In this document: positions 10,069 to 22,083 of the stretch, one piece after another | How positions within the stretch are numbered: the stretch's first letter is position 1 | Layout: every line of letters begins with the position of its first letter | NCBI GenBank assembly: GCA_964036275.1 | Contig: OZ038435.1 | Span: 14,547,634-14,611,633 of the forward strand | Source: Litoditis marina | Taxonomy: Eukaryota > Nematoda > Chromadorea > Rhabditida > Rhabditidae | Length of the DNA: 64,000 bases | Reading direction: 5' to 3' | Program-made: the position numbers and the translations under genes | Notes under the pieces: generated by a model | Databases searched by the model: none | What the model was told of the DNA's origin: nothing | Seen by the model: only the letters and a program-made list of their open reading frames with translations

Positions 10069-11796
10069 ATGGTTCGCCCGTACCTGGCCCCCACTGTTCT
10101 TGCAAAAGTAATAAGAAAACTGAAAATTGCTCAGGAAGTGCTCGGTTTAGTTATTTCTTTGGTCTCGCATAGAACTCGTGATTACGTACTGCCAGAACAT
10201 GTTCCCCGTCTCGATACTAGGTTTCGAAACTTCGACAGCTACCTCATTTCTCTGAACCCTCTCACTTTTGCACGTTATGCTCGTTTGACCGCGGATGAGT
10301 TCGAGGATTTACACAATGTGATTGCCCATCGTCTTCAACATGCTGCCACACATAAATCTCCAATAACGAGCAAGCAAAGAATATGTCTGTTTTTGCGGTG
10401 AGTTCATTAAACCAATGTCATTTTCGGATCGGACGTTGAACATTACTCCAATTGATTGTTTCCTTCAGATGGGCTGGTCACGGATATTCCTACGGAGCCC
10501 TCAGTAAAGAATTCAGCGTAGGAAAATCCACTATCTCTGATGTAATCGTGGAGGTGTCACAGGCCATAATTGCAGGTAAATCAGGGCAATATAGAGTTGT
10601 AGGGTAGCGTATATTTCATTCATTTTTTGCACAACTGTCAAAAACACAATTTCAGAGTTGCAAACTTCGGCTTTCCCTGTGCTAACCCGGTCGGATCTGG
10701 AAGATTCAGCAAAGAAGTTTCAAAATCGATACGATTACCCTCGAGCGGTAGGAGCCATGGATGGAAAACATCTAGCAATCAAGGTACATTTGTGAATCTA
10801 GAAAATAACCTGTTATTCAATGTTCAGCCGGATAGTTAGTTCGCAAATCAATGAAACAACTGGTTATTATGTTCTTTCAGAAGCCGTGCGGTAGTGGAAG
10901 TACATTCTTCAATTATAAGGGATGGTTCAGCATTGTCCTTCTGGCGGTGGTAGACTGTGATTATCGCATCATGTGGTACGATCTTGGTTCTGCGGGAAGG
11001 AACTCCGATGCGGGAATTTTCGGATCATCCTCCATAAAGGTAAACTCGATTTCACAGCAGGTTTTGGACGCTGGCTTTGTTTGATTTGTAAGGACTCAAG
11101 TAACAATTCTAACGCATTAATGTAATGTTTATAGGACTATTTGGACGCTCATGATGACATTTTCCCCGCAACTGCGCCTCTCGGCAATCATGGTATGGTC
11201 CCATACCATCTCTTGATTGACGGAGGCTTCGCGATGACCCCACGGATGATCAGACCGTTTACTGTCCCACAATCAGCCAACAGCCGTCCGAGAAGATACT
11301 ATAATCAGAAATTGTCCAGGTGAGTTGCTCTCAAAATAATGAGCATTATGAGAAAATTATCAGTATCGAGTAATTATCAGTATCAAGTTGAACAAATTCA
11401 ATTTTTCAGCTCTCGGCGTATTGTTGAAAGCTGCTTTGGAATTTTGTGTCGTCGTTTTCGCGTGCTGATGACTGCCATCCAGCTTGAACCGGAGCGTACT
11501 GCAGAAGTTGTGTTATCTCTACTGGTCAGTATATCAGCTACTTTTGCATTCTAAAATATCTTAAATCCTATCTAAAATTCTAGTTTATCTCACATTCTAC
11601 ACATATTATCATATTACAGATATTGCACAACCTCGTTGCTCGTAGGCAAGACGCCCTCGCGCACTCTGCGAGATTTGCACCAACTCCGCACCTCTTGGCA
11701 CCTCGTCACGCCATCAGGGGCAATATCCCTCGGAATGCAAAAACGATTCGGGACAATTTGGTGGAATATTACCGGATCAAGGACAACGTTGTGTGA
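10069..11796 (+). CDS. PIF/Harbinger DDE transposase (HARBI1-like nuclease), complete
   Basis: Seven exons join in frame with no stop: 10069-10397, 10469-10575, 10656-10783, 10881-11039, 11135-11319, 11410-11524 and 11620-11796. They total 1200 nt, or 399 aa, a normal length for the family. In order: an N-terminal region ending LTADEFEDLHNVIAHRL; a helix-turn-helix-like segment in exons 1-2 (GHGYSYGALSKEFSVGKSTI); VGAMDGKHLAIK at about 177-188; VVDCDYRIMWYDLGSAGRNS at about 211-230; LLIDGGFAMTP at about 267-277; and RRIVESCFGILCRRFRVL from about 305. By comparison with the family the catalytic acids should be D213, D270 and E309, all present. It should cut and reinsert the element at the TIRs in the nucleus. 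An AATAAA lies 18 bp past the stop, and the gene converges on the accessory gene with 139 bp between stops. A start upstream of 10069 is possible. Confidence 0.93.
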
Positions 11797-11813
11797 ATAT
11801 TATTGCGTGTATG

Positions 11814-11819
11814 AATAAA
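11814..11819 (+). terminator. Poly(A) signal of the transposase gene
   Basis: AATAAA lies 18 bp after the TGA at 11794-11796 and is followed by a second overlapping ATAAAT. This is a suitable polyadenylation signal in a compact 3' region. Confidence 0.6.
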
Positions 11820-11935
11820 AATAAATCTTTTATTCTCAACCAGAACAACAACAACTGCACTCCAATGAACAACTCGCTTCGCAAAGCGTGAAAACATAAC
11901 AATTTTGAAAGACAAGTGGCCAAAATGAAAAAAAA

Positions 11936-14900
11936 CTAATCTACAACGAGATCGTCGTCCTCATCTTCAGAGTACTTGACAATCAGCCGATTGACCTGAT
12001 TTGTCATTTTCTTCTGGTTTTCGGGAGTCATTTCTCTCATCGACTCGGCCAAATGCGCACCTGGAAAAACCAAATGACTTCCATCAGGGCGTGTGTGTTC
12101 CGAGTATTCCCCAGAAACAAGTCCGTGTTTGGGTTTTTATCAACGATGTTACATATGAAACAGACACTTCATCGAGAAAATTACTACTCATTCTAATGAG
12201 AAAAGCTCTGATACTGACCTAACAAATCGAACCTATCACCTCCTTGGATCCGCTCCCCAAGCGACTCCGTCAGAGTCTTCATAGCACGAAGGCCTGAAAT
12301 AAAAACATACAATAACTCGAAGTTCAACAGTTGGCCTCACACAGTACAAAAGGAAAAATCCTGCACAGTGAAAGAGAAAGACTAACTTTCTCCAATTATC
12401 TCCCCAGTTGCTGACTGCCTACTCTTCTTCACACGTGGAGTGCTCCCTTCAACGAGGTGCACCGATTTCTGACCCAAGACCCGACGCGAAGGTGTACCCT
12501 CTTCCAACTGGATCGCTTTTTCTGAAATAATCGAGCATGACCCGTGTCTCAACTTAATAAATAATCGAGCATGACCCGTGTCCTAACTTAATAAATAATC
12601 GAGCATGACCCGTGTCCTAACTTAATAAATGATCGAGCATGACCCGTGTCTCAACTTAATAAATAATCGAGCATGACCCGTGTCCTAACTTAATAAATAA
12701 TCGAGCATGACCCGTGTCCTAACTTAATAAATGATCGAGCATGACCCGTGTCTCAACTTAATAAATAATCGAGCATGACCCGTGTCCTAACTTAATAAAT
12801 AATCGAGCATGACCCGTGTCCTAACTTAATAAATAATCGAGCATGACCCGTGTCCTAACTTAATAAATGATCGAGCATGACCCGTGTCTCAACTTAATAA
12901 ATAATCGAGCATGACCCGTGTCCTAACTTAATAAATAATCGAGCATGACCCGTGTCCTAACTTAATAAATAATCGAGCATGACCCGTGTCCTAACTTAAT
13001 AAATAATCGAGCATGACCCGTGTCCTAACTTAATAAATAATCGAGCATGACCCGTGTCCTAACTTAATAAATGATCGAGCATGACCCGTGTCTCAACTTA
13101 ATAAATAATCGAGCATGACCCGTGTCCTAACTTAATAAATAATCGAGCATGACCCGTGTCCTAACTTAATAAATGATCGAGCATGACCCGTGTCTCAACT
13201 TAATAAATAATCGAGCATGACCCGTGTCCTAACTTAATAAATAATCGAGCATGACCCGTGTCCTAACTTAATAAATAATCGAGCATGACCCGTGTCCTAA
13301 CTTAATAAATGATCGAGCATGACCCGTGTCTCAACTTAATAAATAATCGAGCATGACCCGTGTCCTAACTTAATAAATAATCGAGCATGACCCGTGTCCT
13401 AACTTAATAAATGATCGAGCATGACCCGTGTCTCAACTTAATAAATAATCGAGCATGACCCGTGTCCTAACTTAATAAATAATCGAGCATGACCCGTGTC
13501 CTAACTTAATAAATGATCGAGCATGACCCGTGTCTCAACTTAATAAATAATCGAGCATGACCCGTGTCCTAACTTAATAAATAATCGAGCATGACCCGTG
13601 TCCTAACTTAATAAATGATCGAGCATGACCCGTGTCTCAACTTAATAAATAATCGAGCATGACCCGTGTCCTAACTTAATAAATAATCGAGCATGACCCG
13701 TGTCCTAACTTAATAAATAATCGAGCATGACCCGTGTCCTAACTTAATAAATGATCGAGCATGACCCGTGTCTCAACTTAATAAATAATCGAGCATGACC
13801 CGTGTCCTAACTTAATAAATAATCGAGCATGACCCGTGTCCTAACTTAATAAATGATCGAGCATGACCCGTGTCTCAACTTAATAAATAATCGAGCATGA
13901 CCCGTGTCCTAACTTAATAAATAATCGAGCATGACCCGTGTCCTAACTTAATAAATGATCGAGCATGACCCGTGTCTCAACTTAATAAATAATCGAGCAT
14001 GACCCGTGTCCTAACTTAATAAATAATCGAGCATGACCCGTGTCCTAACTTAATAAATGATCGAGCATGACCCGTGTCTCAACTTAATAAATAATCGAGC
14101 ATGACCCGTGTCCTAACTTAATAAATAATCGAGCATGACCCGTGTCCTAACTTAATAAATAATCGAGCATGACCCGTGTCCTAACTTAATAAATAATCGA
14201 GCATGACCCGTGTCCTAACTTAATAAATGATCGAGCATGACCCGTGTCCTAACTTAATAAATAATCGAGCATGACCCGTGTCCTAACTTAATAAATGATC
14301 GAGCATGACCCGTGTCTCAACTTAATAAATAATCGAGCATGACCCGTGTCCTAACTTAATAAATGATCGAGCATGACCCGTGTCCTAACTTAATAAATAA
14401 TCGAGCATGACCCGTGTCCTAACTTAATAAATGATCGAGCATGACCCGTGTCTCAACTTAATAAATAATCGAGCATGACCCGTGTCCTAACTTAATAAAT
14501 AATCGAGCATGACCCGTGTCCTAACTTAATAAATAATCGAGCATGACCCGTGTCCTAACTTAATAAATAATCGAGCATGACCCGTGTCTCAACTTAATAA
14601 ATAATCGAGCATGACCCGTGTCCTAACTTAATAAATAATCGAGCATGACCCGTGTCCTAACTTAATAAATAATCGAGCATGACCCGTGTCTCAACTTAAT
14701 AAATGATCGAGCATGACCCGTGTCCTAACTTAATAAATAATCGAGCATGACCCGTGTCCTAACTTAATAAATAATCGAGCATGACCCGTGTCTCAACTTA
14801 ATAAATAATCGAGCATGACCCGTGTCCTAACTTAATAAATAATCGAGCATGACCCGTGTCCTAACTTAATAAATGATCGAGCATGACCCGTGTCTCAACT

Positions 14901-17900
14901 TAATAAATAATCGAGCATGACCCGTGTCCTAACTTAATAAATGATCGAGCATGACCCGTGTCCTAACTTAATAAATAATCGAGCATGACCCGTGTCCTAA
15001 CTTAATAAATGATCGAGCATGACCCGTGTCTCAACTTAATAAATAATCGAGCATGACCCGTGTCCTAACTTAATAAATAATCGAGCATGACCCGTGTCCT
15101 AACTTAATAAATAATCGAGCATGACCCGTGTCCTAACTTAATAAATAATCGAGCATGACCCGTGTCTCAACTTAATAAATAATCGAGCATGACCCGTGTC
15201 CTAACTTAATAAATAATCGAGCATGACCCGTGTCCTAACTTAATAAATAATCGAGCATGACCCGTGTCTCAACTTAATAAATGATCGAGCATGACCCGTG
15301 TCCTAACTTAATAAATAATCGAGCATGACCCGTGTCCTAACTTAATAAATAATCGAGCATGACCCGTGTCTCAACTTAATAAATAATCGAGCATGACCCG
15401 TGTCCTAACTTAATAAATGATCGAGCATGACCCGTGTCTCAACTTAATAAATAATCGAGCATGACCCGTGTCCTAACTTAATAAATAATCGAGCATGACC
15501 CGTGTCCTAACTTAATAAATAATCGAGCATGACCCGTGTCCTAACTTAATAAATGATCGAGCATGACCCGTGTCTCAACTTAATAAATAATCGAGCATGA
15601 CCCGTGTCCTAACTTAATAAATAATCGAGCATGACCCGTGTCCTAACTTAATAAATGATCGAGCATGACCCGTGTCTCAACTTAATAAATAATCGAGCAT
15701 GACCCGTGTCCTAACTTAATAAATAATCGAGCATGACCCGTGTCCTAACTTAATAAATGATCGAGCATGACCCGTGTCTCAACTTAATAAATAATCGAGC
15801 ATGACCCGTGTCCTAACTTAATAAATAATCGAGCATGACCCGTGTCCTAACTTAATAAATGATCGAGCATGACCCGTGTCTCAACTTAATAAATAATCGA
15901 GCATGACCCGTGTCCTAACTTAATAAATAATCGAGCATGACCCGTGTCCTAACTTAATAAATAATCGAGCATGACCCGTGTCCTAACTTAATAAATAATC
16001 GAGCATGACCCGTGTCCTAACTTAATAAATGATCGAGCATGACCCGTGTCCTAACTTAATAAATAATCGAGCATGACCCGTGTCCTAACTTAATAAATGA
16101 TCGAGCATGACCCGTGTCTCAACTTAATAAATAATCGAGCATGACCCGTGTCCTAACTTAATAAATGATCGAGCATGACCCGTGTCCTAACTTAATAAAT
16201 AATCGAGCATGACCCGTGTCCTAACTTAATAAATGATCGAGCATGACCCGTGTCTCAACTTAATAAATAATCGAGCATGACCCGTGTCCTAACTTAATAA
16301 ATAATCGAGCATGACCCGTGTCCTAACTTAATAAATAATCGAGCATGACCCGTGTCCTAACTTAATAAATAATCGAGCATGACCCGTGTCTCAACTTAAT
16401 AAATAATCGAGCATGACCCGTGTCCTAACTTAATAAATAATCGAGCATGACCCGTGTCCTAACTTAATAAATAATCGAGCATGACCCGTGTCTCAACTTA
16501 ATAAATGATCGAGCATGACCCGTGTCCTAACTTAATAAATAATCGAGCATGACCCGTGTCCTAACTTAATAAATAATCGAGCATGACCCGTGTCTCAACT
16601 TAATAAATAATCGAGCATGACCCGTGTCCTAACTTAATAAATAATCGAGCATGACCCGTGTCCTAACTTAATAAATGATCGAGCATGACCCGTGTCTCAA
16701 CTTAATAAATAATCGAGCATGACCCGTGTCCTAACTTAATAAATGATCGAGCATGACCCGTGTCCTAACTTAATAAATAATCGAGCATGACCCGTGTCCT
16801 AACTTAATAAATGATCGAGCATGACCCGTGTCTCAACTTAATAAATAATCGAGCATGACCCGTGTCCTAACTTAATAAATAATCGAGCATGACCCGTGTC
16901 CTAACTTAATAAATAATCGAGCATGACCCGTGTCCTAACTTAATAAATAATCGAGCATGACCCGTGTCCTAACTTAATAAATAATCGAGCATGACCCGTG
17001 TCCTAACTTAATAAATGATCGAGCATGACCCGTGTCCTAACTTAATAAATAATCGAGCATGACCCGTGTCCTAACTTAATAAATAATCGAGCATGACCCG
17101 TGTCCTAACTTAATAAATAATCGAGCATGACCCGTGTCCTAACTTAATAAATGATCGAGCATGACCCGTGTCTCAACTTAATAAATAATCGAGCATGACC
17201 CGTGTCCTAACTTAATAAATAATCGAGCATGACCCGTGTCCTAACTTAATAAATAATCGAGCATGACCCGTGTCTCAACTTAATAAATGATCGAGCATGA
17301 CCCGTGTCCTAACTTAATAAATAATCGAGCATGACCCGTGTCCTAACTTAATAAATAATCGAGCATGACCCGTGTCTCAACTTAATAAATAATCGAGCAT
17401 GACCCGTGTCCTAACTTAATAAATAATCGAGCATGACCCGTGTCCTAACTTAATAAATAATCGAGCATGACCCGTGTCCTAACTTAATAAATAATCGAGC
17501 ATGACCCGTGTCCTAACTTAATAAATAATCGAGCATGACCCGTGTCCTAACTTAATAAATAATCGAGCATGACCCGTGTCCTAACTTAATAAATAATCGA
17601 GCATGACCCGTGTCCTAACTTAATAAATAATCGAGCATGACCCGTGTCTCAACTTAATAAATAATCGAGCATGACCCGTGTCTCAACTTAATAAATAATC
17701 GAGCATGACCCGTGTCCTAACTTAATAAATGATCGAGCATGACCCGTGTCCTAACTTAATAAATAATCGAGCATGACCCGTGTCTCAACTTAATAAATAA
17801 TCGAGCATGACCCGTGTCCTAACTTAATAAATAATCGAGCATGACCCGTGTCCTAACTTAATAAATAATCGAGCATGACCCGTGTCTCAACTTAATAAAT

Positions 17901-20900
17901 AATCGAGCATGACCCGTGTCCTAACTTAATAAATAATCGAGCATGACCCGTGTCCTAACTTAATAAATAATCGAGCATGACCCGTGTCCTAACTTAATAA
18001 ATAATCGAGCATGACCCGTGTCCTAACTTAATAAATAATCGAGCATGACCCGTGTCTCAACTTAATAAATAATCGAGCATGACCCGTGTCCTAACTTAAT
18101 AAATAATCGAGCATGACCCGTGTCCTAACTTAATAAATAATCGAGCATGACCCGTGTCCTAACTTAATAAATAATCGAGCATGACCCGTGTCCTAACTTA
18201 ATAAATAATCGAGCATGACCCGTGTCTCAACTTAATAAATAATCGAGCATGACCCGTGTCCTAACTTAATAAATAATCGAGCATGACCCGTGTCCTAACT
18301 TAATAAATAATCGAGCATGACCCGTGTCTCAACTTAATAAATAATCGAGCATGACCCGTGTCCTAACTTAATAAATAATCGAGCATGACCCGTGTCCTAA
18401 CTTAATAAATAATCGAGCATGACCCGTGTCCTAACTTAATAAATAATCGAGCATGACCCGTGTCTCAACTTAATAAATAATCGAGCATGACCCGTGTCCT
18501 AACTTAATAAATGATCGAGCATGACCCGTGTCCTAACTTAATAAATAATCGAGCATGACCCGTGTCTCAACTTAATAAATAATCGAGCATGACCCGTGTC
18601 TCAACTTAATAAATAATCGAGCATGACCCGTGTCTCAACTTAATAAATAATCGAGCATGACCCGTGTCTCAACTTAATAAATAATCGAGCATGACCCGTG
18701 TCCTAACTTAATAAATAATCGAGCATGACCCGTGTCCTAACTTAATAAATGATCGAGCATGACCCGTGTCTCAACTTAATAAATAATCGAGCATGACCCG
18801 TGTCCTAACTTAATAAATAATCGAGCATGACCCGTGTCCTAACTTAATAAATGATCGAGCATGACCCGTGTCTCAACTTAATAAATAATCGAGCATGACC
18901 CGTGTCCTAACTTAATAAATAATCGAGCATGACCCGTGTCCTAACTTAATAAATGATCGAGCATGACCCGTGTCTCAACTTAATAAATAATCGAGCATGA
19001 CCCGTGTCCTAACTTAATAAATGATCGAGCATGACCCGTGTCCTAACTTAATAAATAATCGAGCATGACCCGTGTCCTAACTTAATAAATAATCGAGCAT
19101 GACCCGTGTCCTAACTTAATAAATAATCGAGCATGACCCGTGTCCTAACTTAATAAATAATCGAGCATGACCCGTGTCCTAACTTAATAAATGATCGAGC
19201 ATGACCCGTGTCTCAACTTAATAAATAATCGAGCATGACCCGTGTCTCAACTTAATAAATGATCGAGCATGACCCGTGTCCTAACTTAATAAATAATCGA
19301 GCATGACCCGTGTCCTAACTTAATAAATAATCGAGCATGACCCGTGTCTCAACTTAATAAATAATCGAGCATGACCCGTGTCCTAACTTAATAAATAATC
19401 GAGCATGACCCGTGTCCTAACTTAATAAATAATCGAGCATGACCCGTGTCCTAACTTAATAAATAATCGAGCATGACCCGTGTCCTAACTTAATAAATAA
19501 TCGAGCATGACCCGTGTCCTAACTTAATAAATAATCGAGCATGACCCGTGTCCTAACTTAATAAATAATCGAGCATGACCCGTGTCTCAACTTAATAAAT
19601 AATCGAGCATGACCCGTGTCCTAACTTAATAAATAATCGAGCATGACCCGTGTCCTAACTTAATAAATAATCGAGCATGACCCGTGTCTCAACTTAATAA
19701 ATAATCGAGCATGACCCGTGTCTCAACTTAATAAATAATCGAGCATGACCCGTGTCTCAACTTAATAAATAATCGAGCATGACCCGTGTCTCAACTTAAT
19801 AAATAATCGAGCATGACCCGTGTCCTAACTTAATAAATAATCGAGCATGACCCGTGTCCTAACTTAATAAATAATCGAGCATGACCCGTGTCTCAACTTA
19901 ATAAATAATCGAGCATGACCCGTGTCCTAACTTAATAAATAATCGAGCATGACCCGTGTCCTAACTTAATAAATAATCGAGCATGACCCGTGTCCTAACT
20001 TAATAAATAATCGAGCATGACCCGTGTCTCAACTTAATAAATAATCGAGCATGACCCGTGTCCTAACTTAATAAATGATCGAGCATGACCCGTGTCCTAA
20101 CTTAATAAATAATCGAGCATGACCCGTGTCCTAACTTAATAAATAATCGAGCATGACCCGTGTCCTAACTTAATAAATAATCGAGCATGACCCGTGTCCT
20201 AACTTAATAAATAATCGAGCATGACCCGTGTCTCAACTTAATAAATGATCGAGCATGACCCGTGTCCTAACTTAATAAATAATCGAGCATGACCCGTGTC
20301 CTAACTTAATAAATGATCGAGCATGACCCGTGTCTCAACTTAATAAATAATCGAGCATGACCCGTGTCCTAACTTAATAAATAATCGAGCATGACCCGTG
20401 TCCTAACTTAATAAATAATCGAGCATGACCCGTGTCCTAACTTAATAAATAATCGAGCATGACCCGTGTCCTAACTTAATAAATGATCGAGCATGACCCG
20501 TGTCCTAACTTAATAAATAATCGAGCATGACCCGTGTCCTAACTTAATAAATAATCGAGCATGACCCGTGTCCTAACTTAATAAATAATCGAGCATGACC
20601 CGTGTCTCAACTCAACTTAATAAATAATCGAGCATGACCTAACTAAATAATTTAAAAAAGAAATGGATTTTAAATAATACCTGTAGCATTATTCTCCGTG
20701 TCGTCCTCAATGAGCTCCTCATCCTCGGTAGCTTTGTATCTGTCACTCTCGCTCACGTCATCATCTCCAGGTTTCACAAAAGGTGGAGGACTACGCGGCA
20801 CGGCTTCTTCAACAGTGTTGCACAACCGCTTCCTAAACAAATACGTTTGTACAGCGTTTACTAAATTCCTGTGGTTGTAGTTTGATCGAATCCACTCTTT

Positions 20901-21618
20901 TTCGGTCGAAATAAGCAAATTTCGGCATTGTAGTACCTATTCACTAGTTAAAACACGTTTTTGAAGAGCTGATCATACAATGAATCAATATTCAGACTGT
21001 ACCAAAAATTTAAATTCAACGAAATATGAATGACTACTTCTACAACTCACTGTTCGACGTCCGCGGTTCGCAGGAACTCCATGATGGAGAAGTACGGCCA
21101 GGTGACGCGCCCGGCGGCGCTCCCCGTCTTCTTCGATTTACATGCTCTACGGAAGGTGTCCCGGGCCTTTTTCCAGTCGTTCTTCAACGTCTCGACTGAA
21201 ACACAGTATGTTAACTTGTACTGGGGCTGGAGAGAAAAAACCAAAACAAAAAGCTCAGAAACTCTGAATTATTTTATGTTGAATTCAATGTCGTGCATAT
21301 AGTCAGACACTACAAGAAACAAAGTACTAATTCTGTATGCAAATCATAATTTTCAATCAATGGGAACATTTCTATAAACCATAAAAGTATTAACCATAAA
21401 AAAACAGCAAACTCACGATCCACTTCAAAGGCGCTCATTTCTTTCATAACCAGGCACCAGGCATCCGCCCGCTTGTCGTGAGACTTATAATCATCGAGGG
21501 ACGATTTCCATAGCTGGGGTTGACGCTGTACTGCGCCAATGAGACAGGTTCTGTAGTCCGGTCTTTCCTCCACAATTACTTCTCCACCAACATCAGAACC
21601 GGTGACGTTTTGAGCCAT
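11936..21618 (-). CDS. Harbinger accessory protein with MADF (Myb/SANT-like) domain
   Basis: Minus-strand exons: 21417-21618, about 21059-21195, 20681-20936, 12387-12521, 12219-12293 and 11936-12060. They give about 309 aa, with the stop TAG at 11936-11938. The MADF DNA-binding domain spans exons 1-2 (LIGAVQRQPQLWKSSLDDY, then LKNDWKKARDTFRRACKSKK and WPYFSIMEFL). An acidic linker (DDDVSESDRYKATEDEELIE) and a C-terminal helix (MREMTPENQKKMTNQVNRLI) follow, the usual layout of the second PIF/Harbinger protein. That protein binds the TIRs and carries the transposase into the nucleus. Intron 3 is the 8.1-kb minisatellite; the phases on its two sides match (ACA G|AA). One doubt: the best donor of exon 2 (gaaca|gtgagt) is out of phase with exon 3, whereas a weaker donor 8 nt earlier (gac|gtcgaa) is in phase. 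So either the weak donor is used or the gene has a small lesion there. Confidence 0.85.
12525..20640. repeat. Minisatellite: 34-bp unit, about 238 tandem copies, 8.1 kb
   Basis: The unit begins aataatcgagcatgacccgt and continues with gtcctaacttaata; the period is exactly 34 bp (for example cccgtg at 12541 and 12575). Only two positions vary commonly: aataatcg/aatgatcg and tcctaac/tctcaac. The array fills intron 3 of the minus-strand accessory gene. On its left it runs directly into that intron's acceptor, and on the right it decays into 'catgacctaactaaataatt'. The last unit carries a 5-bp slip (ctcaactcaac). No protein is encoded. The uniformity implies recent expansion or active homogenisation. 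Copy number in the assembly may differ from the genome. Confidence 0.97.
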
Positions 21619-22046
21619 GACAACTATCCGAGGAAACAGCCTGCAAAAGACAACATATAACCGGTCAAATAGCATGCAGGTGCATTATTGAATTCACGGA
21701 ATAGAAAAACAACAACTTCATAAACCAAACATCATAGTAAAAACATAAAAGACAATAATTGAATAAAAGAAGAGAAATTAAATTGACGGCATTTCGAAAT
21801 AAGTTGTTCCTTTGCGTCCTTCAAACACCAACGCTCACGGAATATCACGACTTGCGTAAAATAAAATATTTCCTGGAAAATAAAAAAAGTACAAGAATAA
21901 TGTAAATTTAAAACAAAATAATAGTTCTAGTTGGACAATCAGCAGCAAGAGTCGTTCATACTTTTTGGTAGCTAGATCAAGCGACATTTGTGTTGCCGAA
22001 TTGGGCGACAGCAGCATTTTGAAAATGCTACGCGGCGACGGCTGCT

Positions 22047-22083
22047 GTAGCCGAATTCGGCAACAAAAAGTATGAACCCTGCC
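22047..22083 (-). repeat. Harbinger right terminal inverted repeat
   Basis: The reverse complement matches the left TIR at 36 of 37 positions. It ends 'aagtatgaaccctgcc', immediately followed by the right host duplicate (tgaatcatta). Confidence 0.93.

Larger units (their letters stand above)
9728..22083 (+). mobile_element. PIF/Harbinger DNA transposon, 12.36 kb, apparently intact
   Basis: It is bounded by 37-bp terminal inverted repeats (9728-9764 and 22047-22083, one mismatch) beginning ggcagggttcatacttttt. Inside are a full DDE transposase (plus strand) and a convergent MADF/Myb-like gene (minus strand), the two-gene set typical of PIF/Harbinger. About 8.1 kb of its length is a minisatellite in an intron of the second gene, without which it would be about 4.2 kb. 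A TIR-like sequence recurs inside each end ('gttcatactttt' at 9851 and 21953). No 3-bp target duplication is seen: the flanks are ggt and tga, because both ends abut a 2.26-kb host duplication. It sits in the last intron of the minus-strand BTB gene. Confidence 0.92.

Noticed and set aside
12525..20640. CRISPR-like array
   Set aside because: Repeats are directly contiguous with no unique spacers, in a eukaryotic intron.
9728..22083. Single-copy TTA/TAA target duplication for the Harbinger element
   Set aside because: Flanks are ggt and tga; no direct 3-bp match, so none is claimed.
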